From positions 158,552,247-158,616,246 of the forward strand of contig CM043943.1 of the NCBI GenBank assembly GCA_014529385.2: a DNA stretch of 64,000 bases. Reading direction: 5' to 3'. Positions within the stretch are counted from its first letter, which is position 1. The number at the start of each line of letters is the position of its first letter. Shown in pieces: positions 20,947 through 31,265 of this stretch. The notes under the pieces were generated by a model. It ran no database searches. It was not told the DNA's origin and saw only the letters and a program-made list of their open reading frames with translations. The position numbers and the translations under genes were made by a program. Source of the stretch: Adiantum capillus-veneris (lineage: Eukaryota; Streptophyta; Polypodiopsida; Polypodiales; Pteridaceae).

Positions 20947-21870
20947 ATGGCACGAACAAAACAAACGGCTAGGATTGCATATCCAGAGGGGCCGGATGGC
21001 CAACGACTCAAAGGTACAGCAACAGAAGCTGGAACTTCACAAGCTCAAGGTGAAGTCCACACAGAAGAAGCTGGAGCTTCAAATCAGCATGGCCAGTCCT
21101 CTACAGCAGCAAAAGAGAGACGGAAGCATCGTCTTGTTGTCTATTCATCGGACTCCAATGATTCTGATGGCAACAGGGAGGATGAGAGCGACCAGGGCAA
21201 AGAAACAAACAGCCAAAAGCAGCCGTCAGAAGGCTCCGAAGAGACACAAACGGATGAAGATGCCCCATGGGTTGGCGTCCAAATACAAACTTATCAGGCT
21301 CACATGTCTATTGGGGGTAAGACACTTCCTAAAGGGAGTGGACCTACACCATCACATCCGGTCGATAGTGAAGAGCACGAATCAGATGGAGAGTAGGTGG
21401 AATCCGATTATGAGGTGTTGGAAGTGCCTGTGTAGAAAAAAAAGAGAAAGAGCATTGTCTACAAGAAGAGGAAGCAAGCTGCCCCGACTCGTGCCAAAAA
21501 TGCACCTCCACGTCGACCTCAGAAGGTACGAAAGCGCAGCCGTGCTTTTGCGGAGATTCGACACTATCAAAAGAGCACCGAGATCTTGATTCAGAGGGCC
21601 CCTTTTGCAAGGCTATGCAGGGAGGTTTTGCAATTGTACAACACTCAGTTTCGGATGGGTGCCATGGCCATAGAGGCAGTCCAAGAGGCAGCAGAGCAAT
21701 ATTTAACTGGCATATTCGAGGATTCTAACCTCTGTGCCATCCATGCAAAGTGTGTAACCATTATGCCCAAGGATATGCAGCTTTCTCGCCGTTTGCGCCA
21801 TGAGGAGTATCTTGTAATTAGGCATCAACCTTTTTGTATTTACGGAACTCCAAGATTGGGAAGAATTTGA
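20947..21870 (+). pseudogene. H3-like histone with long acidic linker, element B cargo
   Basis: One frame of 307 codons, broken by TAG at 21394 and 21433. It starts MARTKQTAR, identical to the start of mature histone H3 plus initiator Met, then departs (IAYPEG instead of KSTGGK). Residues 10 to about 165 are hydrophilic and acidic (SSDSNDSDGN, DESDQG, TQTDEDAP). A basic stretch ([13 protein letters not shown]) leads into an H3 fold: [63 protein letters not shown]. Loop 1 has normal H3 length, so CENH3 is less likely. A 20-residue tail follows SRRLR. The ATG context (ACCATGG) is good. It lies 140 bp after the transposase. Role inferred only: deposition into, or recognition of, chromatin by the transposon. 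Confidence 0.85.
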
Positions 21871-22190
21871 ATACAAGCGTCTTTTGATTCTATATCCCAC
21901 TCTGTGCATTGTATTGGGAAGAATTTGAATATAAGCGTCTTTTATTGTATACCCCAGTGCGCATTGTATTGTTTTAATTCTGTACCATGCAATGTAGCAC
22001 TGGTTCAAGTTTTGTCTACCTTCTACTGTATGTATGTAGCCATTAGCTTGTTATTGTGAAAAATTGCCTACGTTTAGCACCTTGGCTACGTGGGGCATGC
22101 ACTTCCTGATGTATCCATGCTATGTGACTCACTATTGCATGGAAAAAACATCTACAAAGTGTTCAAAATGGCTTGGAATGCCCCCAAGTT

Positions 22191-22264
22191 GGCTGCCACA
22201 AGGGTGCGCATTTGGGGCTTCCAAGGGCCTATGGATGGACATAATGCGCCCCCTTGTGGCAGCC
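22191..22264. repeat. Hairpin 1 in centre of element B
   Basis: 22-nt arms (GGCTGCCACAAGGGTGCGCA and two more bases; mirror at 22243-22264) with one mismatch and a 30-nt loop. Related to hairpin 2 at 22759. Confidence 0.85.
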
Positions 22265-22404
22265 TCTCCTAGTGCGTTGCTGACACTCTCCAGTGGTTTC
22301 CAAACAATTTTGACAAGCAATAAGTATGTTTTGTTTGCTTCAATGCTTCAATTAGCATAGATGCTACTGGAATTCATCCCCCCTTAGTCCATGTCAGTCC
22401 TAAA

Positions 22405-22750
22405 CTCCAGAAAGGGCTTAGATATTGCCACAAAGCTTACTCTTGTGGTTTGTTAATACAACTTTAGGTATCTGGGGCAAGATGGGCTTAAGGTTACCTA
22501 GGTATCCATGTCTTCCTGTTTTGCAGCTGGGTATTATTGTCTTCTCACTCTGTTTTGTAACTGGATATGCTCCTATTCTCCAAGAAGGGTTTAGATATTG
22601 CCACAGTTTTGTGGTTTGTTAATACATCTTTAGGTATCTGGGGCAAGATGGGCTTAAGGTTACCTGGGTATCCATGTGTTTCTCTTTTTCAACTGGGTAT
22701 TAATGCCTTGTCACTTTGTTTTGTACTTGGGTATGCTCTTAGATGTGTCC
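22405..22750. repeat. Two-copy tandem repeat, ~173 bp
   Basis: Two units starting at 22405 and 22578 share cttagatattgccaca, gtggtttgttaatac, tatctggggcaagatggg and cttaaggttacct. Short open frames on the plus strand follow the repeat and are not supported as genes. Confidence 0.75.
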
Positions 22751-22758
22751 AATTTCAT

Positions 22759-22828
22759 CTGCCACAAGGGCGCGCATTTGCACACTTCATCTGCTGATGG
22801 AAAGCCCTAATGCGCGCCCTTGTGGCAG
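22759..22828. repeat. Hairpin 2 in centre of element B
   Basis: 20-nt perfect arms (CTGCCACAAGGGCGCGCATT and its complement at 22809-22828) around a 30-nt loop. The loop resembles the reverse complement of the hairpin 1 loop, so the two hairpins are inverted copies flanking about 0.5 kb. Confidence 0.85.
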
Positions 22829-23110
22829 CATTGTTTAGGGACTTCCAAGCCCTTTACTAGGCACATACATAACTTTGGAAGCCTAGATATAACAAAGTAT
22901 ACATTTTTTTAATTTTAATGCCTGCCAAACCCTTTAGTAGTCATAGCAAAAATTATGGTGCTTCTCATACACAATGGAAGCCCAACATATAAGAAATTCA
23001 AAACCTTGCAAGAAAGAGAGTCATAGACAGCAAAAAGTAGTTTCATTAAAGAAATCAATGCTTTACATGATATCCACCTTTTGCTTTAGGATCTTTCTAA
23101 TTACAATTTT

Positions 23111-24622
23111 CTAGCGCTTGGCCTTTTGGGGTGGCTCCCTGTTAAGTAAAGTGGTTGTGATTTCTTGGGTGTCATTAACCCCTACAGCTTGGTTCATGCC
23201 GACATGGGCAATAAGGCGCCCGCGAAAGTTTACACTGAAAGTGGATATTGCAAAATATTTCTTTACGAGCACTACAAGGTTGGCCGTTTGGGCAAGTGTT
23301 GTTAAACACAACGCCTTGGAGAGTGAACGGAGAGCAAAAATGTTGTAGCGACCATTGGGAGAGTAGTCGGCATGGACAAACACCACGACACCAGTGGGAA
23401 GTGTGCCGAGGTAGTGAGCAAGTGCCACTTGAGGTCCGAACGGCGTCCTCCTCCCCCCGACCGTTGCGCCCAGGCGTCAACCTCCAGAACATCCTGTAGA
23501 ACATAGGTTTTCTGAGATATGGCACAGAATTATGATATAACATTAACAAAATCATTTGTAACAATCAAATGTAAGTGAGCATCTATACCTCTTGTCTACG
23601 ATCCTCCTCATCGGCATCCGGGTGCAAGTAAAGATCCACGCTTGACTTCCCCTTTGGATCAAGCCAAACAGGTGTTGCAGCAGGTGGTGGTGAATCCACT
23701 CTTGCGCGTTTAGCCAAACACATGGCTTGCACGGCCACAAACTCCTCCTCAGAGACCTTGGCCTGCTCGGCCGCTGCCACCTCGGCTTGTGCGATCGCCA
23801 CTGTGTCCTCCAAAGTATTCCCCATGGGCAGTAGGAGATCATCGTCATGGGAGGTGGTGGTATCAAGCTCAAACTTTCCATGGGCATCGAGGATGGCGAA
23901 ACACTCATCCATGCAAAGCTCAAAGGATTTCTCTAGATCGTGCATAAACACAAATTCCTCCCCACCCACCACAATGGAGGAGAAGCGGGTAATCTCTACC
24001 TCAGGGATGGCATCCCGAGTGGTGGTTCCTTCTGGCGGTCCCGAGGATGAACCGACTGATGGAGAGGCCTCCAAGAGGCCTTGAATCCCTATAGGGTAGG
24101 TCAAGGCAAGCGTCCTCTCCTCTGCGGATGAGTCAATGGCCGCGGGCTTGGGGTCCTTCACATCAGCCAATACCCCGCCAATCTACAAGTGAGGTAGCAC
24201 TACGACAGGGCCTGCTGGGCACTCGTGAAGGAGGAAGATCATTATGGCCTGAACAGAGAAAAAAGTGTTTCCGATCCTTCCCTTACGCATTGCTCGCACA
24301 TCATCAGCTTCAAGCCGCACATTGTCCGACGGGTTGTTTTATGGTGGCAAAGCGTGCAAGCCGCTGATGAAATGGCCTGTCCCCTTGGTAGATGTGGTGG
24401 AGAAGGCCTTCAGGGACCCATTGCCCTGGTCGGTTTGGTAACTCAACAATGAATCTCCCCATGCACGTGGAAATATATGAAGTAATGTGCTCAAGAGATT
24501 GAGAGTGGAGGGTCAAGGTGGTTTCCAAATCGGGTTGGGTTGTGAAAAATGCTTGAAGCTCAGGACAATTTGCATGCCCAACCTCAGTAAGGAATGCATC
24601 TAAAGCACTAGTAGCAGCCATG
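23111..24622 (-). pseudogene. Element B gene II, unknown conserved transposon gene
   Basis: Minus strand. Exon 1 starts with MAATSALDAF (24622) and runs to about 24310 (donor unclear). Exon 2 is 24182-23589, between acceptor CTTGTAG and donor GTATAG, in phase. Exon 3 is 23493-23111, after acceptor CTACAG. The protein is acidic in the middle (TTTSHDDDLLL, AAAEQAKVSEEE) with a short basic patch (LAKRAR). Related genes occur in element A on both sides of B. Exon 3 needs one frame change near 23415 to keep the part conserved with A (ALAHYLGTLPTGVVVFVHAD), so this copy is probably broken. No known domain recognised. Confidence 0.55.
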
Positions 24623-24866
24623 TCTTCTCTTTGCGTGATTGGGTATGCTAGGTCTCTCTGCAATGCTGGGATGAAAATGGTGAAATGAGGAGGTGGTCCT
24701 CCTTATATAGACATATTCTATCTCGAAAAAAATAAAAAATATGGATTTAAAAAATAAATTTACACCACCTTAAAACTCAAGTACAAAATCAAGTACAACA
24801 CCTTAAAATTTTTCAAAATCTTTAATAAAATATCCAATATATAAACGATTAAAGTTACAAACCAAT

Positions 24867-26191
24867 TCACTTAGACAAGATGATTTCGTCTGTAGCCCAA
24901 TCTTTGTAAACAAGCATAGTGGCCTCCATCCGCCTTCCAATCTATACAACCAGAAATGGGCAATCAAAATACAAAAACCCACAGAAAATAAGAAAAGGTA
25001 GCTAAGGAAGCACAAAGCAGACCTTGCGTTGTTCTAGTTTGAAACTTGCATTACCGACATCCTCGAATCCCATTATGACAAAGTGTTCCCAAAGATTGGC
25101 AAGAGTCCAATGCGGATTCATTGCAACCACCTCCACCTCGTTATTGGGCATGCGGACACGAATTTCAAAGGATTGAATCTCTTCGGCTGTCAGCTGCAAG
25201 GGTATCCATTTGCCACGTTTGTGCATCCACCTCTCATAGCTAAACCGTGCATACAAGGTGCACCTTGCTTTCAAATACCGAAGGCAAAGCTGTGTGGGGG
25301 ACACATTGCACTTATAATGGTCACCATCATGCAAACCGTCAACATAGCCCCAATTGACACCTAGAATGGTGTCCATTGCATCTATGTCAACTTCTTTGCA
25401 AACAAACATTGTTGGTGTTTCTACAATCGGTAGAGAGCGGAATGCATGCACAAACAAATGAATGGGACAATGCCAACTGAGACCCACCGATCTGGTTGCC
25501 TTACCAAACTTTAGGGACCCTTGGAAATCTTGCAGCACCTTGCGCTTGAAAGAAAGCAAAGCCCAATGGTCTAGAGTTGGCCATTCTGCACTCTGCAATG
25601 AGGGTGTCTCCACGGCTTCTAACCTACCATAGCTTTGGCTTGACTTCGGCACCACGTACTTGTGGGAGTACATGAATATTCGCTGCTCGGTAAGTTTTTT
25701 CGATGAAACATTAGGAAACATAAGCTCCCCAATGTGAGCATGCACAACCATGAACGTGCCTGAGAGGCACTCAAGCGGCTGCTCCTCAACTAAGCTGGAT
25801 GGAAAAACATCTTTACAAATGTCCTTATTTAAACATAATGATCACATAAACGTAAACATGACATATGCATGGGATAGCTAAACCATGAAAACTTACAATG
25901 AGGTGCAAATTGAGTAGAAGCTCTCTTGAGGTGGAGCTCAGCTGCACTGTAGACGTGTTGCACGATGGCCACCATTCCGGACTTTGTTTCTTTGAATGTC
26001 AATAGCCGGCCCTTCCAATGACGTTCCAATACGCCTCGACACCGTACGCGATGAGGTCCAGCACGTGACAGTTGCATGTAGATCCATGCACCCTTCTTGA
26101 ACACTTGTGGGATCCATACCCCCTCTGAGTCTTTTGTGTTGTGCAACACAATCTCCTCTATCTCTCGTTTGGGCCGTCTATGCGTGGACAT
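24867..26191 (-). CDS. Element B gene I, intact 385-residue ORF, unknown function
   Basis: Three exons join without any stop: 26191-25897 (donor GTAAGT), 25810-25023 (acceptor AAAG, donor GTCTGC) and 24941-24867 (acceptor GTATAG), ending TGA. The start MSTHRRPKREIEEIVL aligns with the related gene in element A (MASSGTRRPRSVIDSI). Other shared blocks are HWKGRLLTFKETK (A: HWKGTIMELKQTQ), VQHVYSAAELHL (VEHVYVASQLKL) and TPTMFVCK (TPTMWICK). The mixture of aromatic and charged residues suggests a globular protein. I recognise no domain. It reads convergently towards the transposase. A purine-rich run (26200-26520) lies upstream. It may be a transposition accessory protein; that is inference from its conservation in two elements. 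Confidence 0.68.
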
Positions 26192-26199
26192 GCTTGGGA

Positions 26200-26690
26200 A
26201 GTTGGGCTACTGTGGAGAGAGAGTGAGGAGCTGAGGGGAGGGTGAGGTGAGCTGCCTATGGTGGCTATGGTGGCTTTGACAGTGGAGATAGAGAAAGAGA
26301 GGAGTGAGAGGTAGAGAGGATAGTGGAGCTGTGGGCTATGGAGTGTGGGACTGTAGAGGGTTGATGGAGGTGTGAGAGAAGGGGGAGCTATGGAGAGAGA
26401 GGAAGAGAGTGGTGGAAAGCTTTTGGCTATGGCTACCTTGACTGTAGAGAGAGAATGGGAGGAGGGAGAAGAGGGAGAGTGTGGGAGAGAAAAGTAATGA
26501 GGGAGAGAGAGAAAAGTGGATTTTGGGGGGGAAAATTGACTTTTTTAAGTTAGTTTATGTTTTGGGGCAGTTTTGGAGGCAAATGGGTCAGCTTTGGAAC
26601 TTTTTAAAAAAATTCAATTTTTTGGGTTTTTAAGCATGCGCGTTTTTTTTTGGGGGGTCCCTCCCTTTTTTATGACACCTCTCTCCTCCT
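26200..26690. other. Purine-rich right subterminal region of element B
   Basis: A long gagaggga-rich run upstream of gene I, then AT-rich sequence with ggggggaaaattgac and cgttttttttttgggggg blocks. Similar blocks occur before the proposed right end of element A (29900-30060), supporting a shared end structure. No gene. Confidence 0.45.
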
Positions 26691-26692
26691 AT

Positions 26693-26723
26693 TTACCCCC
26701 CCCCCCCCCCCCCCAAGCCTACC
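26693..26723 (-). repeat. Candidate right terminal repeat of element B
   Basis: On the minus strand: GGTAGG, CTT, a G run (26714-26696) and TAA, mirroring the left end at 17497-17528. Confidence 0.4.
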
Positions 26724-26904
26724 TCCCACCTCTCTCTAAGAACCAAGCATTGAAGAGGGAGACAATTAGGCTGCACCCCTACCATTCCTCCCCCTCTAGG
26801 TGATATCCCAAGAGCCTTCTCATTGGTTCTCCATTAAACCTTCACTAATCAAAAAGGCCCAAGGAGAGTCCATATTTTTCCTAATGAATAAACATTCTAC
26901 CAGA

Positions 26905-27941
26905 TTAAGATTTGTTTACCTCAGTTTCTTCATCTTTCTCTTCAAGATTTTTCTTTGTAAGATCAATGCTAGATCGATCATCTCTACCAATTGCGATCAG
27001 TGGTTTGTGTGGATGAAATGGGCTTTCCAGTATGCTTTTGTAGAAAGAGGCACATGATTTGATTTCCACTAGTGTACTTGCTACTATTTGCACCAACTGC
27101 TGCTCGTTTTCATTGGGGAGGAAAGAGAGGCTAGCTAGGAGATCTTGGTCTTCAAAGTCAATTTGAAAATTGACTTGCTCTTCCTTTCCACTGGGATCCT
27201 TCATGCCCACATAGATAGCAAGCACTGCGAGCTACTCATCTTCTCTGAGTCCTAATGTTTTGGCAATGTTGTCAATGAATAGAAAGTGACGATAATCCAC
27301 CACCATTGTATGCAAAGTGAGAATTTGGAGGTATGGACCTCTTCCAGCACCTCATCTCCCTCTCTCATTCGATCCTCCTCCTCAGTGGAGTTGGGATCTT
27401 GCAAGAGGACAAGTGCCATAGATGCTTTGATTTGCTCATCAATCTCTTTGATAACTTCATTTGATTCCTCCACAATGGTCACAGGAGGTCTTTGGTTCAC
27501 CTTTTCCTTTGATTTTCCCTTATCCATGCCCTCAAGCACAAGTAAGACCAAAACCATGTCCCATGAAATGAATTGGGTGCCTATGCACCCCATGCCCAAA
27601 TCTATGAGATCATCTTCATTCTCTGTCATGTAGTCCTGTTCTGTGATTCCTTTAATAAATCTCAACAAGCAAAACCAAAAATTAACCAAAAGTTTTTGTC
27701 GGCAGCATAGAGATGCTTCAAGAAATCCTCTGGCAACCATGCCGTCGGATCCCTCAAAGATTATGGCATATTCTTCCATGTGCTGCACCATTTAGTCAAG
27801 GAAGCTTCTGAAAGCCTATGCATGAAGGTTGGTAGTGGCCTGCATGTCAATTGTCTCCTCGAACACACTGAGTCCATGTGCTCGATCTGCAAGTCCTACC
27901 TTTTCTAATTGTCTGAGAAGTGCATCAGTAGACGTTGCCAT
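26905..27941 (-). pseudogene. Element A gene II, upstream exons
   Basis: Starts MATSTDALLRQLEKVGLA at 27941, aligned with gene II of B. It continues with in-frame stops near 27828 and 27792 and an apparent intron (about 27665-27540). The last part (EDQDLLASLS, then RSSIDLTKKNLEEKDEETE) aligns with the end of B exon 2 (DDDLLLPM, KSSVDLYLHPDADEEDRRQE). At exactly the same point both have a splice donor, here GTAAAC at 26919. The following exon is at 15406-15787, on the other side of element B. Function unknown. Confidence 0.58.
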
Positions 27942-28420
27942 GGGTTCGTTCGTGAAGAAGATGCGAAGAGAGCTTAGAGCTAGAGTTTTGTGAATGTGAG
28001 AAATAAAGTTTAAAAACTAGAAAGTCGCTTATATACCTAAAGTCACTTTTTAAAAAGCACTTAAAATTAAGGTCAAAATAACTTCAAAGTATAATTCTAA
28101 ACAAAATCACGCCACAAAGCATTGAAAGACACCCACATCAAATAAATTGCACATTTCAATGGAAAACTTGAACAAGTTGAGAATAAACAAGTATGCGTAG
28201 AAACGAGATTCAAAACATTGTATGTATTAATGTGGGCAAAATCCCTGTCAGTTACAAGCTTTTACAAAAATGCATCACGGAAACGGAACATTCTCACACA
28301 GAAAGCTCTTCTCTTTTCTAGAGCAAACAATCTTTTCATTGACTACAAAGAGATATTGCTTGGACAAGGTATATTTGAGATTAAGATACTCGCCAAGGTG
28401 ATTGACATGCCTGTCATTGT

Positions 28421-29520
28421 TCACTGTAATGTGGTGCACTGCATTGTTGTGGAGATTTGCAGGTCAACTAATTCTCTAGCAGCAACCTCAGAGTATAGTG
28501 CCTCCCATTCTCCCATTGTCAGCTTCCATCTTCTATAGGGAAAGACCATCGACAAGCTTTGCTTCGCAATATGGTATCTGAATACCACATTGTCAGCAAC
28601 TACAGAGCACTTGATTCGATCTCCCTGGTGGTTGACCACCTTAGTTTCCCATCCAGCTGCAAGAATTCCATTGATCGCACTTCCCCCTTTGCAAATCCAC
28701 ATTGTTGGTGTCCTGTGAACACTCTAAAGTCAAAATATAAACACAAACACATGAAGAGACATAACCATGTTACCGTGGCTTTGTGGGAACCATAGGTGCA
28801 CTTCATTCCTGCTTGCACATCCACCTCGATTTTGCTTTTGGTTTTTGCGATCGAGGAACTGTCTAGCTTAGACCATTCCAAACTCTCCAAGGTTAGCGAG
28901 TGAACCATATTACCATATCCATTTCGCCTAGGTGTGACGTAAGTATGATTATTAAAAAAAATGTCACGTGAAGCAAGCTTGGAGGACTGACAGCCAGCAT
29001 AGAGCAATTTGCCAAGCTCAGTGTGGATGGACTCAAAAGTTCCTGTGAAGGACTCTATTGGCTCCCACTCTACAAAATCGGATGGAAGAACATCTATAAA
29101 CATGAACAAGCAATGGAAATCTTACGGTCATCAAAAGCAACACACAAGGAAAAAATACTAAATAAATGACCAAAAAACTTGAAAGAGCAATAAAAATTAC
29201 AATTTGCAAGAAATCTCGATGGAGCCACTACTGTCTCTAGCTTCAATTGTGAAGCAACATACACATGCTCCACCTTCGCAAGCCTCTTGCTGTCTTGTGT
29301 TTGCTTGAGCTCCATGATTGTTCCCTTCCAATGGTGTGCTCGAGAACACAAGTGTCTCCTTGGGACCTTGTGTGCACCTCTTGAATTGGGTTGCGTTGTC
29401 ACCCACATCATTCGTTTTAACCCCATCGTCACCCAATATCCATTGTCATCTTGTACATTGCTGCATGAAATGGAGTCAATGACACTCCTAGGTCGTCGAG
29501 TACCTGATGATGCCATGGGG
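28421..29520 (-). pseudogene. Element A gene I (decayed)
   Basis: Start MASSGTRRPRSV at 29520. Exon 1 ends near 29218 at a GTAATT donor matching the B donor. Exon 2 begins after TTATAG near 29096 (DVLPSDFVEWEPIESFTGTF; B: YVFPSSLVEEQPLECLSGTF). An extra intron-like gap at about 28795-28712 precedes TPTMWICKGG. The frame then continues to a stop at 28421, short of the B C-terminus. It is diverged from B (roughly a third of residues shared by eye) and truncated. Confidence 0.58.
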
Positions 29521-29599
29521 AATAGTGGAACAACCTGCACACAAACCCTTATGATTAGACATTGTGCATCCATGTTCTCAGTTGTATAAAGAGCAAGAT

Positions 29600-30060
29600 T
29601 TCTTGATGGTACACAAAGGTGAAGGATGCCACTTACTGCTATACTGCTCCACCTGCTTGTTGGCTTAATGGGGAAGATAATGTTGCAAAGCTTGAGAGGG
29701 AAGTAGATCCTCTCTAGAGAGCTTAATGGAGAAGGAGCAAGGAACCTGTTGAGGAAAGAAAGAGGGATGATCTAGCAGAAGGATATGCTGTAGATCTTCA
29801 GCTTTAGCTAGAGGTGTTTAGTGAATCCCCATGGAGAAATGGAGAACTTCAACTTGAGGAGAATGCAGTAAGCTTGAGAAGGGAAAGGAGGTTCAAACTT
29901 CTGCCTGCAAAGCTTTTGGGAGGGAAAATTGAAAGGAAGGAAAGAGAAGCAAGGTGAAGTGAAGAGAAGTGAGAGATGGTACAGTAGAGAGAGAGGGAGG
30001 GAATGCTCAGCACCACGTTTTTGGAGGGACCCCCTTTTAGGAGAGAGGAGGGGAGAAACT
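29600..30060. other. Right-end-like region of element A
   Basis: Purine-rich sequence, then cacgtttttggagggaccccc near 30014, resembling cgttttttttttggggggtcc near 26642 in B. This suggests that the right terminus of A is near 30050. No gene. Confidence 0.4.
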
Positions 30061-30608
30061 GGCAGCCACTAGAGAGAGAAAGGATTTGTTTTTACTCAAC
30101 TATTTAGAGAAAAGTTTAGTTTTTTGAATTTATAAAAGATTTTCTCTTTATATATTATATAAGAGTACAAGTTTGACCACTTACTTTTAGGCCCTGCCAT
30201 ACCCACCATTTCAGTCCACATGGCATCCACCCATTTGCCCCTTCCATAATCTCCTTTTTAATCCCATGCCAAATAAAGAGGCCCCCTTAGACCCCATTCC
30301 CTTCCTAATGGTTGTTCTTCAAGGAATAACGGTGTATTTCATTTCTTGGGGAATTTAGCAAGAACATAACTAAAGTTGGCATGAAGATGGGGACATTTGT
30401 TAATCAACAGCAGTAAAATGCTGCTAGTAAGTATTAGTGTTCTCAGATTTTATTTCATATTGGGAATCATCTAATTTGGAATCTCCAAAATTTTGGACAT
30501 ACCAAAATTTAAAGGAAGGGGAGGGGAAATGTAGAAGGTGGAACAATCTTTTACAATGTTGTATGAAAAATATGTTCAAGGCCACCTAAAGATGCAGACA
30601 GCATGGAG

Positions 30609-31265
30609 TCAAATATTGTACACAGTGACACTCAGAGCTCCATAGAATGCAGTCTTTGCCAGACCCCATACATTTGTATGCACTAAATCTAATGCATTCT
30701 TGCTTACATTCTTAACATGAGAAAAGGATGCTTTAGCGTGCTTTCCAAATTGACAAGTTTCACATACTTTTTGCATTTTAGTTAAACCTATAACCATTTC
30801 TTTAATCTGCATCATTTTCAACCTCTGCAAATTTACATGACCAATACGTTTGTGCCACATCTTTATATCTAGAACAACACCTACACCTTGTCACCAAACA
30901 TGGCAGCATTCACTTCGGGCACATTTACATCCAAAGTAAACATTCTGCCCACTTTCTTTCCTTGCGCAACCATCCTTCTTATGCTCTTCAACAAAGAGAC
31001 CATTGGAGTTAAACATGACCTTTAAACCTTGATCAACCATATTTCCAACAGAAACCAGGTTCTTCCTAATGTTGGGCACATGTAGTACATCAGCCAGGTA
31101 CTTCATTTTATCATAGGTCACAGACAATGGCACATTTCTTGTATGCATAATAGGATGTGCGGTATCATCCCCAGTTTCTACATAACCAGGACTTTGTAAA
31201 GTCAGCATTTCCTTAAACCATTCATCATGGTTGGTCATGTGCTTTGATACACCAGCAATATTCAA
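30609..31265 (-). pseudogene. Copia pol fragment (protease to integrase zinc finger)
   Basis: Two open pieces. The first (31265-30891) has the SKHMTNHDEWF region after a copia protease active site and LHVPNIRKNLVSVGNM. The second (30860-30609) has the GAG-pre-integrase/zinc-finger pattern MWHKRIGHVN and CETCQFGKHAKASF. Truncated at both ends, with no LTRs found. From 30060 to 30608 no gene is seen. Confidence 0.78.

Larger units (their letters stand above)
17497..26723 (+). mobile_element. Element B: H3-carrying DNA transposon, near complete
   Basis: A 9.2-kb unit with a transposase-like gene and H3-like gene on the plus strand (17933-21870) and genes II and I on the minus strand (23111-26191), converging on a hairpin-bearing centre (22190-22830). 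Proposed ends are inverted: the left begins GGTAGG, then a G run, then TAA (17497-17528); the right reads GGTAGG, a G run and TAA on the minus strand (26723-26693). Subterminal ttttcccccccaaaat-type blocks also face each other (17800-17835; 26525-26545). I see no convincing target-site duplication, so the ends are provisional. Confidence 0.65.
13437..30060 (+). mobile_element. Element A: H3-carrying DNA transposon, interrupted by element B
   Basis: Left to right: transposase 3' part (+, 13445-14040), H3-like pseudogene (+, 14271-14706), foldback (14916-15272), last exon of gene II (-, 15406-15787), unrelated insert (15830-17490), element B (17497-26723), then the upstream exon of gene II (-, to 27941), gene I (-, 28421-29520), and a right-end-like block near 30015-30055 resembling the right end of B. 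Exon 2 of gene II ends with donor GTAAAC at 26919, and its exon 3 begins after a GCAG acceptor at 15788, so B interrupts an intron of A. The left part of A is cut off by Ty3-1. Confidence 0.7.

Noticed and set aside
20939-21589. 216-codon overlapping frame across the H3-like gene
   Set aside because: Shadow of the histone frame; its composition is arbitrary and it has no conserved counterpart in element A.
20947-21870. H3-like gene as centromeric CENH3
   Set aside because: Plant CENH3 usually has a longer loop 1 and Trp in it. Here loop 1 has canonical H3 length and no Trp, the first nine residues are canonical H3, and the context is a transposon.
22191-22264. Hairpin as a microRNA precursor
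   Set aside because: Arms are almost perfectly paired with no flanking stem and are duplicated as an inverted pair; without small-RNA data a structural or TIR role is just as likely.
17464-26723. Target-site duplication for element B
   Set aside because: Sequences next to the proposed ends (CTAAAAA left, TCCCACC right) do not match, so I did not claim one.
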